7,599 nucleotides of DNA from Propionibacterium sp. (GTDB lineage Bacteria; Actinomycetota; Actinomycetes; Propionibacteriales; Propionibacteriaceae), in contig JAAYAO010000359.1 in NCBI GenBank assembly GCA_012719335.1, positions 1-7,599 of the forward strand, read 5' to 3'. The notes beneath the pieces were generated by a model. The model saw only the letters and a program-made list of their open reading frames with translations. It ran no database searches and was not told where the DNA came from. Position numbers and translations under genes: made by a program. Positions 1-6,021 of the stretch are shown piece after piece (the stretch's first letter is position 1; every line of letters begins with the position of its first letter).

Positions 1-2
1 CG

Positions 3-1145
3 GGCCAAACGATCACCCGCGATATCTGGCTGGACGACAAACTGGTGCGGGTGGCGATGGTGTCGGTGCGCGTCGACCCCGACCCGCGACACGGCGTGCT
101 CGTGGTCGGCATCGACCTGTCCACCCAACGCGGCGAGGTCACCAACTCCGCGCGCACCTACGTTCTGGTCGGGTTGGGCACCCTGCTGCTCTCCGGGCTG
201 GCCGGTTGGGTGCTGGCCGGCCAGTTGATGCGACCGATCGGCGACCTGCGCGAGGCCACCGGCCGGATCAGCGCCGAGGACCTGACCCGTCGGGTACCGG
301 TCAACGCCGACGCCGACCCCGACCTGGTCGAATTGGCGCTCAGCTTCAACGCCACCCTGGACCGGCTGGAGGAGGGTTTCGTCGCCCAGCGGCGCTTCCT
401 CGACGACGTCGCCCACGAACTGCGCACCCCGCTGACGATCATCCAGGGCAATCTGGAGTTGCTCGACGAGAACGACCCCGAGGACGTCACCCAGACCCGC
501 GAACTGTTGATGGACGAGCTGGAGCGGATGCAACGGCTGGTGGAGGACCTGCTCACCCTGGCCCGGGCCGGACGCCCCGACTTCCTGCATCTGCAATCGG
601 TGTCGGTACCCGACTTCGCCACCGAGGTGATGTCGCGGCTGCGTCCGCTGGGCGACCGGCGCTGGGGTTGTGTCTCGGTCGCCCCCGGGCGCATCACCGC
701 CGACCGGCAACGGTTGATCCAGGCGGTGGTGCAGTTGGCCGCGAACGCGGTGAAGTTCACCGACGCCGGCGACGAGATCACCGTCTCGGTGCGCTGGGAC
801 GAACCGGCCCCGCCGGTGCGGGCCCGGTGCATGCACACCGACCGCTACCTGGCGGTGGCGGTGCAGGACACCGGCGTCGGTATCGCCCCCGAGGACCAGG
901 AACGGATCTTCGAACGGTTCGGCCGCACCGACAGTGCCCGCCGGGTGGACGGCTCGGGGCTGGGGTTGGCGATCGTCAGCGCGATCGCCGACGCCCACGG
1001 CGGCACCGTGCAGTTGGAGTCCGAACCGGGGGAGGGGTCGACTTTCACCCTCTGGTTGCCCGGCCCCGCCGAGGTCGGTGCGGACCTCGACGACGACCTC
1101 ACCGAGATCCCCGACGCCGACAAAGTACAGCCTGTCCAGGGGTGA
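3..1145 (+). CDS. Sensor histidine kinase, 5' end outside window
   Basis: Membrane-bound two-component sensor kinase that should autophosphorylate on His and pass phosphate to a response regulator. The frame is open to the left edge, so the start and first membrane helix are missing; 380 residues are visible, numbered here from base 3. In order: the end of an extracytoplasmic sensor region (about 1-50), a membrane helix (about 51-76, core VLVGLGTLLLSGLAGWVLAG), a HAMP linker (RPIGDLREATGRISAEDL onward), the HisKA box DDVAHELRTPLT with phosphoacceptor His138, then the HATPase domain with N box (NAVKFTD, Asn248), G1 box (DTGVGIAPED, about 289), F box (IFERFGR) and G2 box (GSGLGLAI, about 317). 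All catalytic boxes look intact. It ends in an acidic tail. The regulator at 1186 begins 40 bases later on the same strand and is the likely partner. The signal sensed cannot be read from the sequence. Confidence 0.95.
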   Translation, partial: GQTITRDIWLDDKLVRVAMVSVRVDPDPRHGVLVVGIDLSTQRGEVTNSARTYVLVGLGTLLLSGLAGWVLAGQLMRPIGDLREATGRISAEDLTRRVPVNADADPDLVELALSFNATLDRLEEGFVAQRRFLDDVAHELRTPLTIIQGNLELLDENDPEDVTQTRELLMDELERMQRLVEDLLTLARAGRPDFLHLQSVSVPDFATEVMSRLRPLGDRRWGCVSVAPGRITADRQRLIQAVVQLAANAVKFTDAGDEITVSVRWDEPAPPVRARCMHTDRYLAVAVQDTGVGIAPEDQERIFERFGRTDSARRVDGSGLGLAIVSAIADAHGGTVQLESEPGEGSTFTLWLPGPAEVGADLDDDLTEIPDADKVQPVQG

Positions 1146-1153
1146 GCCCCGGC

Positions 1154-1159
1154 TAGGAT
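1154..1159 (+). promoter_or_regulatory. Candidate -10 element (TAGGAT) before the response regulator
   Basis: TAGGAT fits the actinobacterial -10 pattern TAnnnT and lies in the 40-base gap between kinase and regulator. It would start transcription near 1166, leaving room for the ribosome binding site GAGGA at 1174-1178. No convincing -35 box is visible at the usual distance (CCTGTC at 1131-1136 is poor). It could give the regulator its own transcript beside read-through from the kinase gene. The call rests on sequence pattern only. Confidence 0.35.
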
Positions 1160-1185
1160 GTGCGGCATACAGCGAGGATGTGACG

Positions 1186-1851
1186 ATGGCCAACATTTTG
1201 ATAGCCGAGGATGAGGAACGCATTTCGCGGTTCATCGAGAAGGGGCTCAAGGCGGCCGGATTCACCACCGCGGTGGTGGCCGACGGGGTGAGCGCCCTCG
1301 ATTACGCGTCCGGTGGTGATTTCAACCTGTTGATTCTGGACGTCGGGTTGCCGCGGATGGACGGGTTCGTGGTGCTGAAGTCGTTGCGGGCGATGGGCAG
1401 CGACATTCCGGTGATCATGTGCACCGCCCGGGATTCGGTGACCGACACCGTCGCCGGTCTGGAGGGTGGGGCCGACGACTACCTGGCCAAACCCTTCCGC
1501 TTTGCCGAACTGCTGGCCCGGGTGAAACTGCGCCTGCGCGGCGGTGGAACCGAGGCCACCCAGACGGTGCTGACCTGCGGTTCGCTGAGCCTGGACCTGA
1601 CCACCCGACTGGCGAGCGTGCCCGGTAAGGAGGTCGAACTGTCGGCCCGGGAGTTCGCCCTGGCCCGCACCTTTCTGGAGAATCCGAATCAGGTGCTGAC
1701 CCGTGATGTGCTGCTGTCGCGGGTGTGGGGTTACGACTACGACGGCGCCTCGAATGTCGTGGATGTGTATGTCCGTTACCTACGCACGAAATTGGGTGCG
1801 GAACGTTTTGCCACAGTTCGTGGAGTCGGATACCGATTACTGGAAATCTAA
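1186..1851 (+). CDS. OmpR/PhoB-family response regulator
   Basis: DNA-binding response regulator of 221 residues, the usual size for the family. The receiver domain (about 1-120) has the acidic pocket Glu8-Asp9, phosphoacceptor Asp52 in LILDVGLPRMDG, switch Thr80 in IMCTARD and the conserved Lys102 in YLAKPF. The C-terminal winged helix (about 130-220) has the family signatures ELSAREFALARTFLENP, VLLSRVWGYDYD, VVDVYVRYLRTKLG and VRGVGYRL. ATG 1186 is chosen because GAGGA lies 7 bases upstream and the protein then begins MANILIAEDE, as relatives do. An in-frame GTG at 1180 would sit too close to that site, and the frame extends further upstream only across the end of the kinase gene. It is probably phosphorylated by the kinase at 3-1145. 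Its targets are unknown; the dyad just downstream of its stop codon is one place to look. The last 40 codons are less G/C-biased than the rest. Confidence 0.96.
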   Translation: MANILIAEDEERISRFIEKGLKAAGFTTAVVADGVSALDYASGGDFNLLILDVGLPRMDGFVVLKSLRAMGSDIPVIMCTARDSVTDTVAGLEGGADDYLAKPFRFAELLARVKLRLRGGGTEATQTVLTCGSLSLDLTTRLASVPGKEVELSAREFALARTFLENPNQVLTRDVLLSRVWGYDYDGASNVVDVYVRYLRTKLGAERFATVRGVGYRLLEI

Positions 1852-1854
1852 CTC

Positions 1855-1896
1855 CCACGAAAATGCGGGCGATTGTCGATTTTCTCCCACTCGTGG
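1855..1896. promoter_or_regulatory. Nested inverted repeats before tetR, candidate operator
   Basis: The 58-base gap between the regulator and the TetR gene contains two nested inverted repeats: CCACGA (1855-1860) with TCGTGG (1891-1896), and GAAAAT (1859-1864) with ATTTTC (1879-1884). They overlap the probable promoter of the TetR gene. TetR proteins usually bind dyads at their own promoter, so autoregulation is a reasonable guess. A weak hairpin ending the upstream transcript is the alternative; it is not GC-rich and has no clean T run. A half-related direct repeat (CTCCCAC at 1852 and 1884) is also present. Confidence 0.3.
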
Positions 1897-1903
1897 CTAA
1901 TAT
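1873..1903 (+). promoter_or_regulatory. Candidate leaderless promoter of the TetR gene
   Basis: TAATAT at 1898-1903 is a good -10 hexamer, and TTGTCG at 1873-1878 could be a -35 box with a rather long 19-base spacer. The -10 ends 6 bases before ATG 1910, so transcription should begin at or next to the start codon. No Shine-Dalgarno sequence precedes that ATG, which fits a leaderless mRNA, a common type in Actinomycetota. Confidence 0.5.
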
Positions 1904-1909
1904 TGCCAT

Positions 1910-2383
1910 ATGAGCTACCGTGAAGACCTGATCCTGGCGGCCGTGCGAGCCTTCGCCCGCCGGGGCCCCGAAGGCACCACGGTGAACGACATCGCTGTTG
2001 AAGCCGGGGTCAGCCAGCCGCGGATCAGCCAGGTGTTCGGCAGCAAGGAGCACGCCTGGAAGGCGGCGTTCACGTGGGCGAGCACCGTGGTGGTGCAGGA
2101 GTTGACCGACCTTCTCGAACTGCGCGGTGAGCCGGTGCTGGCGTGGGTCGAGGTCAAGGACCGTCGTTCCGACGAGTTGATGGTGCTGCTGCACTGTCTG
2201 AGTGCGGCACGACACTTTCCGGATATGCGCCAGAACATGCGCGAGGTGCTGGGAGCGATGGCCGATGTGGCCAAGAATCGGGGATTCCCGGCCGACAGCT
2301 TCGTCCGGGACGGGTTGTTGGCCAGTGTCGAGGTGAGCCTGGGCGTCCGCTCGCTCACCGACGTGGTCTCGCTGCCCGCATGA
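1910..2383 (+). CDS. Short TetR-family transcriptional regulator
   Basis: Probable ligand-responsive repressor of 157 residues. The N-terminal TetR DNA-binding domain is clear: helix 1 (LILAAVRAFARRG), then the helix-turn-helix TVNDIAVEAGVSQPRISQVF (about 24-43) followed by GSKEHAW. After that comes an all-helical segment (about 50-157) with no recognisable ligand-pocket motif. Family members are usually 180-220 residues, so this one is short at the C-terminus. The reading frame shows no sign of a frameshift and ends in TGA, so it looks like a natural short form rather than a broken gene. The ATG has no ribosome binding site but a -10 box lies 6 bases upstream, suggesting leaderless translation. 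The gene follows the response regulator on the same strand and precedes a small exported protein; either could be a target, as could the gene itself. The inducer is unknown. Confidence 0.88.
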   Translation: MSYREDLILAAVRAFARRGPEGTTVNDIAVEAGVSQPRISQVFGSKEHAWKAAFTWASTVVVQELTDLLELRGEPVLAWVEVKDRRSDELMVLLHCLSAARHFPDMRQNMREVLGAMADVAKNRGFPADSFVRDGLLASVEVSLGVRSLTDVVSLPA

Positions 2384-2405
2384 GAGAGTTTTCATAATCA
2401 TCTCA

Positions 2406-2433
2406 TTGGCAACCAACCCGGGTCGGCGAGACT
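2406..2433 (+). promoter_or_regulatory. Candidate promoter of the Asp/Trp-tailed small protein
   Basis: TTGGCA at 2406-2411 matches five of six bases of the -35 consensus. GAGACT at 2428-2433, after a 16-base spacer, is a poor -10 but keeps A at position 2 and T at position 6. It ends 6 bases before ATG 2440, the same spacing as at the TetR and manC genes, and no strong Shine-Dalgarno sequence is present. CATAAT at 2393-2398 is an alternative -10 without a clear -35. Confidence 0.3.
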
Positions 2434-2439
2434 GAACCC

Positions 2440-2898
2440 ATGAAGTGGATCGTCACAACTCTGGTCGGGGCAGTGGTGCTGCTCTTCGGGGTCGCGGTGT
2501 GGAACGTCGCCAATGCCGTGCCCGAGGGCCCCAGTGCCGGTGTTGCCGTGCACGAAACCGAGGCCGAACGGGCCGAACGTCTGCAGCGGGTGGCCGATTC
2601 ACGCAAGGGCCAGGCCGACCGCGGTCGGATCGCCGGCCAGGCGGTGGAGGAGGCCAAGGCCGCCGAGGAAGCCGCCCGCCAGGCGGCCGAGGAAGAAGCC
2701 GCGCGCAAGGCCGCCGAGCAGGAGGCCGCCCGCAAGGCCGCCCAACAGAAGCAGCAGCAGTCGCAGCCCCAGCCCAAGCAGCCCAAGCCCGTCCAGCGTG
2801 ACCCGGTGCCCCCGCCGGCCTACGACGATGACGACTGGGACGATGACGACGACTGGGACGATGACGACTGGGACGACGACGATGATGACGACGACTGA
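2440..2898 (+). CDS. Small exported or membrane-anchored protein with an Asp/Trp tail
   Basis: I do not recognise a family. The 152 residues divide into four zones. Residues 1-26 form a hydrophobic segment after Lys2, ending VWNVANA before VPEG; this could be a signal peptide cut after Ala26 or an uncleaved anchor. Residues about 40-105 are rich in Ala, Glu, Lys and Arg (for example EEAKAAEEAARQAAEEEAA) and should form a long charged helix, as in TolA-like linkers. Residues about 104-128 are Gln/Pro/Lys-rich and flexible. The last 25 residues are one Tyr, 21 Asp and 3 Trp, arranged Y-D4-W-D5-W-D4-W-D8. A basic or neutral stalk displaying a highly acidic tip outside the membrane suggests cation binding or contact with a basic partner, but that is inference. 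The codon pattern (GAC/GAT in Asp runs, G/C elsewhere) and the signal-like N-terminus argue that it is really translated. It lies 56 bases after the TetR gene. Confidence 0.8.
   Translation: MKWIVTTLVGAVVLLFGVAVWNVANAVPEGPSAGVAVHETEAERAERLQRVADSRKGQADRGRIAGQAVEEAKAAEEAARQAAEEEAARKAAEQEAARKAAQQKQQQSQPQPKQPKPVQRDPVPPPAYDDDDWDDDDDWDDDDWDDDDDDDD
2821..2895 (+). repeat. Short tandem repeat encoding the Asp/Trp tail
   Basis: Near-identical 15-base units, TGG or TAC followed by GACGATGACGAC, begin at 2821, 2836 and 2854, with a degenerate continuation from 2869 to the stop codon. An extra GAC separates the second and third units. The array encodes Tyr/Trp spaced by four or five Asp. Such arrays can gain or lose units by slippage or recombination, so the tail length may differ between strains. 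Confidence 0.85.
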
Positions 2899-2934
2899 TC
2901 GGAGCCGTGCGGCGCTGTGACATGCCGGGCCCAC

Positions 2935-2940
2935 TAGGGT
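2935..2940 (+). promoter_or_regulatory. Candidate leaderless -10 element (TAGGGT) of manC
   Basis: TAGGGT ends exactly 6 bases before ATG 2947, and no Shine-Dalgarno sequence lies between. Transcription would begin at or beside the start codon. GTGACA at 2917-2922 resembles a -35 box, but its 12-base spacer is too short, so the -35 remains unassigned. Confidence 0.45.
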
Positions 2941-2946
2941 CGGATC

Positions 2947-4023
2947 ATGCGCTATGTCGTGATCGTCGCCGGGGGAGCCGGCACCAGGTTGTGGCCGCTG
3001 TCCCGCAAGGGCACGCCCAAACAACTGCTGCCGCTGATCGGTGACCGTTCACTGCTGCGGATGGCCTTCGACCGGGTCGTCGAGGTGGTCGGCCCGGAAC
3101 GGATCCTGGTCTGCACCGGCGCCTCCTTCGCCGACCGGGTGGCGGCCGAACTCCCCGAACTGCCCGCGGACAACATCCTGGGTGAACCGGTCGGACGCGA
3201 TTCCCTGAACGCGATGGCCTGGCCCACCGCCGTCCTGGCGGCCCGTGACCCCGACGCCACCGTGGCGATCGTCACCGCCGACCACGTGATCGAACCGGAG
3301 GACACCTTCCGCGCCACCCTGATCGAGGCCTTCGAGGTTGCCGAAGCCGAGCCGGCCCTGGTCACCTTCGGGGTGGTACCCACCCACCCGCACACCGGGT
3401 ACGGCTACCTGTGGCAGGGCGAGGCCCTGGCCGGGTCGGCGACCGTGCGGCGGGTGCGGGAGTTCCGTGAGAAGCCCGACCGGCAGACCGCGGAGCAGTA
3501 CCTGGCCTCGGGGGAGTACTGGTGGAACTCCGGCATGTTCGTCTGGCGGGCCGAACACTTCCTGTCGGCGCTGGCCACCCTGTTGCCCGACGCGCATCGG
3601 ATCGTCACCCGACTCGCCGCTGCACCACAGGAGCTCGCCGACCTCTTCGGGCACCTGCCCAAGGTCAGTGTGGATTACGCGGTGATGGAGCCGGTCTCGC
3701 ACGGCCGCACCGAGCTGGCCATGGTTGCGGTCGAACTACCGGTGCAGTGGCACGACATCGGCGGATTCGCCTCCCTGGCCGGCCAGTTGGCGCAGGATCC
3801 GGACGGTAATGCCGTGGCCGGGGCGGCGGTGCTGCTGGACGGCGCGGACAACTTGGTGGTCAACCGGGGTGCCGACGGTCACCTGGTGGCCGCGGTCGGG
3901 CTGACCGGACACGTGGTGGTGCACACCGACGAGATCACCCTGGTCTGCCCGATGGCCGATGCCGAACGGATCAAGGAACTCGTGGCCGACGTCACCGACA
4001 CCGCCGGTGACCACTACGCCTGA
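2947..4023 (+). CDS. manC: Mannose-1-phosphate guanylyltransferase (GDP-mannose pyrophosphorylase)
   Basis: Cytoplasmic enzyme joining mannose-1-phosphate and GTP to give GDP-mannose and pyrophosphate; GDP-mannose feeds mannosylated envelope glycans. The 358 residues match the single-domain ManC type without a fused phosphomannose isomerase. Visible motifs are the nucleotide-binding signature GGAGTRLWPLSRKGTPKQ (9-26), EPVGRDS (80-86), the metal-binding region ADH (111-113), GYGYLWQGE (151-159), FREKP (173-177), WWNSGMFVW (192-200), SVDYAVME (241-248) and WHDIGGF (268-274). This is the ManC/AlgA-like class, not the sugar nucleotidyltransferase class with a left-handed beta-helix used by Mycobacterium tuberculosis ManB. 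ATG 2947 gives the standard N-terminus directly before the signature, and a -10 box 6 bases upstream suggests leaderless expression. The 3' end overlaps the 3' end of cofE on the other strand by 10 bases. Confidence 0.95.
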   Translation: MRYVVIVAGGAGTRLWPLSRKGTPKQLLPLIGDRSLLRMAFDRVVEVVGPERILVCTGASFADRVAAELPELPADNILGEPVGRDSLNAMAWPTAVLAARDPDATVAIVTADHVIEPEDTFRATLIEAFEVAEAEPALVTFGVVPTHPHTGYGYLWQGEALAGSATVRRVREFREKPDRQTAEQYLASGEYWWNSGMFVWRAEHFLSALATLLPDAHRIVTRLAAAPQELADLFGHLPKVSVDYAVMEPVSHGRTELAMVAVELPVQWHDIGGFASLAGQLAQDPDGNAVAGAAVLLDGADNLVVNRGADGHLVAAVGLTGHVVVHTDEITLVCPMADAERIKELVADVTDTAGDHYA

Positions 4024-4907
4024 CCTGGCTCACGCCCCGGCTCGACCGGCGGGTAGCCGGCCGCGATCAGCACCCGGGCCAGCGCCGGGCCCTCCCCGGG
4101 CGGCGCCCACTCCTCGACCCGGCGCACCACCTCGTGGTGATCGAGCAGCACCAGATCCCGGTACTCCGCACGCCGACCCAGCGCGGTCAGCACCGCCACC
4201 AGCACGGCCTCCCGGGTGCCGTGACCGAACAGGTCGCGGGCCGGGTCGCGGTACAGTCCGCGCACCCCGCCCGGTTCGTCGGTGACCAGATCGGGCCGAC
4301 CTCGCACCACCGCCACCGGCCGTCCGGACAGCTTGCCCTTCACCAGGTCGGCCGCGGCCGCCAACTCGTCGGCCACCGCGATCGCGGTCACCGCCAGCGG
4401 GTTGCCATGCGGGTCCACCCGGCCGGCGTGGTCGTCGATGTCGAGTACGTGGGCGCTGCCGATCGCGTGATCGGTCTGCCCCTCCCGCCAAGCCCGGCCC
4501 GCGGTGTCGGAGATCACCACCCCGATCCGCCGACCGCTGCGTTCGGTCAGGGTGGCCCGGATCGCCCGGGCCGAGGCGTCGGGGTCGGCCGGCAGCAGCA
4601 GCACCGCGCCACCGGGCACATTCGAGCGGTCCAGGCCGGCGGCGGCCTGGGTGATGCCCTGACGGTTGCGCACGATCCGCACCCCCGGACGGTGCGCCAC
4701 CACCTCGACGGTCTCGGCCGCCAGCACCTGCTCGTAGTCCTCCTCGGCGGCGAACCGGCCCTCGGCCTTGCTGACGATCTTCGAGGTCACCACCACGATG
4801 TCGCCATTGTGCAGGTGGTCGGCGATCGCATCGGCCAGCACCGCACCCAGGTCGGTGCCCGCGGCGATCTCCCCGATGCCGTCGGGGGCCCACACCGTCA
4901 GCCGCAT
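4014..4907 (-). CDS. cofE: Coenzyme F420-0:L-glutamate ligase without FMN domain
   Basis: GTP-dependent ligase adding gamma-linked glutamate to F420-0 in the last stage of F420 synthesis (CofE; N-terminal half of mycobacterial FbiB). The 297 residues contain VVVTSKIVSKAEGR (38-51), NRQGITQAAAGLDRSNVPGG (81-100), LLPADPDASA (104-113), VVISDTAGRAWREGQTDHAIG (130-150, read as two overlapping motifs), VDPHGNPLAV (164-173) and ADLVKGKLSGRPVAVVRG (186-203), all typical of the family. Mycobacterial FbiB continues with a roughly 200-residue nitroreductase-like FMN domain; here there are only about 60 further residues (after RDLFGHGT) with no motif I know, ending VEPGREPGQA. The start ATG shares its A with the cofD stop codon (TGATG), so the two genes are probably translationally coupled. 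The 3' end overlaps manC by 10 bases. Apart from the missing domain, nothing looks damaged. Confidence 0.95.
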   Translation of the reverse strand: MRLTVWAPDGIGEIAAGTDLGAVLADAIADHLHNGDIVVVTSKIVSKAEGRFAAEEDYEQVLAAETVEVVAHRPGVRIVRNRQGITQAAAGLDRSNVPGGAVLLLPADPDASARAIRATLTERSGRRIGVVISDTAGRAWREGQTDHAIGSAHVLDIDDHAGRVDPHGNPLAVTAIAVADELAAAADLVKGKLSGRPVAVVRGRPDLVTDEPGGVRGLYRDPARDLFGHGTREAVLVAVLTALGRRAEYRDLVLLDHHEVVRRVEEWAPPGEGPALARVLIAAGYPPVEPGREPGQA

Positions 4908-5890
4908 CAGGCCCGCCGGCCCACGAGTTCTTCACCGACGGCCAGGAAACGGGCGGTGGCGGCCGGGTCGTCCATCATCAGCGGGGTGGCCACCGTCGGC
5001 AGCCCCTCGGCGGTCAACGCCTCGGCGGCCCCGGCGTCGGTGTCGTGCACCAACCATCCGTCCAGCAGGCCACCGGAATCGCGGTGGCCGTAATGGCGAC
5101 CCACCCCGGCCGCGCTCACCTCGACCCCGATCACCGGCAGCAGGCGGTGCGCCATACCCAACACCGGGGCGTCCCCGATGATCCCCGACACCCCCAGTAC
5201 CGGTGCCTTCGCCGCCCGGATGGCCGCCCGGATACCCGGTACCGCCAGCACCGGCCCGATGGAGACCACCGGGTTGGACGGGGCGATCAGAATCAGGTCG
5301 GCGGCCGCGATCGACTCGGTCACCCCGGGGGCCGGGCTGGTCTCCTTGATGCCGATCAGCAGGTGTTCCAGCGCGTCGGGTTCGGCGCGGTGGCGCACCC
5401 AGTACTCCTGGAAGTGCATCGTGCGGCGGCCGGACGGGGCCTCGGGGTCGTCGACGACGACGTGGGATTCGACCCGGTCCTCGGTCATCGGCAGAATCCG
5501 GATCTTCGACTCCGGGCCCAGCCAGCGGTGGCACAGGGCCGCGGTGACATCGGCCAGCCGGTAGCCGGCGTTCATCAGTTCGGTACGGATGATGTGGGTG
5601 GCGACATCACGGTCGCCCAGGGCGAACCAGGTGGGTTCTACGCCATAGGTGCGCAACTCGTCCATGATGCGCCAGCCCTCGTCGTTGCGGCCCCACTTGC
5701 GATCGGGATCGATGCCGTCGCCCAGGGCGTACATCATCGTGTCCAGATCGGGACAGACCCGCATCCCGTGCAGGGTGATGTCGTCGGCGGTGTTCACGAT
5801 GACGTCGATGGTGGCCTCCGGGTGGGCGTGGCGCACGCCCCGCACGAAACGGGAACCGCCGACCCCACCGGCCAGAATCACAATATGCAC
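4907..5890 (-). CDS. cofD: 2-phospho-L-lactate transferase, F420 synthesis (CofD/FbiA)
   Basis: Cytoplasmic transferase that moves the phospholactate or phosphoenolpyruvate moiety from its activated guanylyl form onto the hydroxyl of Fo, giving F420-0 or dehydro-F420-0. The 327 residues match the usual FbiA size (about 330). Motifs: the nucleotide-binding loop ILAGGVGGSRFVRGV (5-19), VNTADDITLHGMRVCPDLDT (32-51), WGRNDEGWRIMDEL (66-79), WFALGDRDVATHIIRTELM (88-106), MHFQEYWVR (158-166), LIAPSNPVVSIGPVL (201-215), VSGIIGDAPV (234-243), HYGHRD (266-271) and D-T-D near 283-285. GTG 5890 is chosen because MHIVILAGG is the family N-terminus. The open frame runs far upstream only as an antisense artefact across the membrane-protein gene. 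No Shine-Dalgarno sequence precedes it, but TAAGAC lies 7 bases upstream, so it may be leaderless. It is first in a two-gene operon with cofE. The partner guanylyltransferase (CofC/FbiD) and the Fo synthase are not in the window. Confidence 0.96.
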   Translation of the reverse strand: MHIVILAGGVGGSRFVRGVRHAHPEATIDVIVNTADDITLHGMRVCPDLDTMMYALGDGIDPDRKWGRNDEGWRIMDELRTYGVEPTWFALGDRDVATHIIRTELMNAGYRLADVTAALCHRWLGPESKIRILPMTEDRVESHVVVDDPEAPSGRRTMHFQEYWVRHRAEPDALEHLLIGIKETSPAPGVTESIAAADLILIAPSNPVVSIGPVLAVPGIRAAIRAAKAPVLGVSGIIGDAPVLGMAHRLLPVIGVEVSAAGVGRHYGHRDSGGLLDGWLVHDTDAGAAEALTAEGLPTVATPLMMDDPAATARFLAVGEELVGRRA

Positions 5891-5897
5891 CTCACCA

Positions 5898-5903
5898 GTC
5901 TTA
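5898..5903 (-). promoter_or_regulatory. Candidate leaderless -10 element (TAAGAC) of the cofD-cofE operon
   Basis: On the minus strand TAAGAC ends 7 bases before GTG 5890, and no Shine-Dalgarno sequence lies at a useful distance (GGTGAG abuts the GTG). The last base departs from consensus, and the -35 region (TCGTGT at 5926-5921) is weak. With the box at 5965-5970 on the other strand it defines a compact divergent promoter region. Confidence 0.35.
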
Positions 5904-5964
5904 CCGCACCGCGCGCTGCGACACGACCCGGCGAAGTGTGTGGTCGTTGAGACCCCGGCACGGC

Positions 5965-5970
5965 TAGGGT
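5965..5970 (+). promoter_or_regulatory. Candidate -10 element (TAGGGT) of the repeat-tailed membrane protein
   Basis: TAGGGT, in the same GGCTAGG context as the box at 1154, lies directly against GTG 5971. Transcription would start near 5977, downstream of that GTG, which argues that the true start codon is further in (GTG 5992 or ATG 6022). TTGAGA at 5947-5952 looks like a -35 box but is only 12 bases away. Confidence 0.4.
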
Positions 5971-6021
5971 GTGGCCGAGGTCGCCGCCGCGGTGGCCGGA
6001 CGACGACGATGGGATCAGCAG

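Noticed and set aside
934..1185. Upstream extension of the response regulator to an earlier start at 934
   Set aside because: The added residues come from another frame of the kinase catalytic domain; ATG 1186 has a ribosome site and gives the standard receiver-domain start.
1415..2416. A 333-codon minus-strand frame opposite the response regulator and TetR genes
   Set aside because: Both plus-strand genes are clear families; the antisense frame has no domain, no ribosome site and His/Arg/Pro-rich composition typical of high-GC shadows.
2440..2923. Other frames across the Asp/Trp repeat (Thr/Met-rich or Val/Ile-rich products)
   Set aside because: They are alternative readings of the same short repeat; only the frame starting at 2440 has a signal-like N-terminus and a consistent codon pattern.
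4046..4060. Hairpin CCGGC-GGGTA-GCCGG near the end of cofE as a terminator
   Set aside because: The stem has only five pairs, lies inside coding sequence and has no T run; such hairpins are frequent in GC-rich genes.
4134..5093. A 319-codon plus-strand frame opposite cofE and cofD
   Set aside because: It is a shadow of the two well-supported F420 genes, with a His/Gln/Arg-rich product and no recognisable fold.
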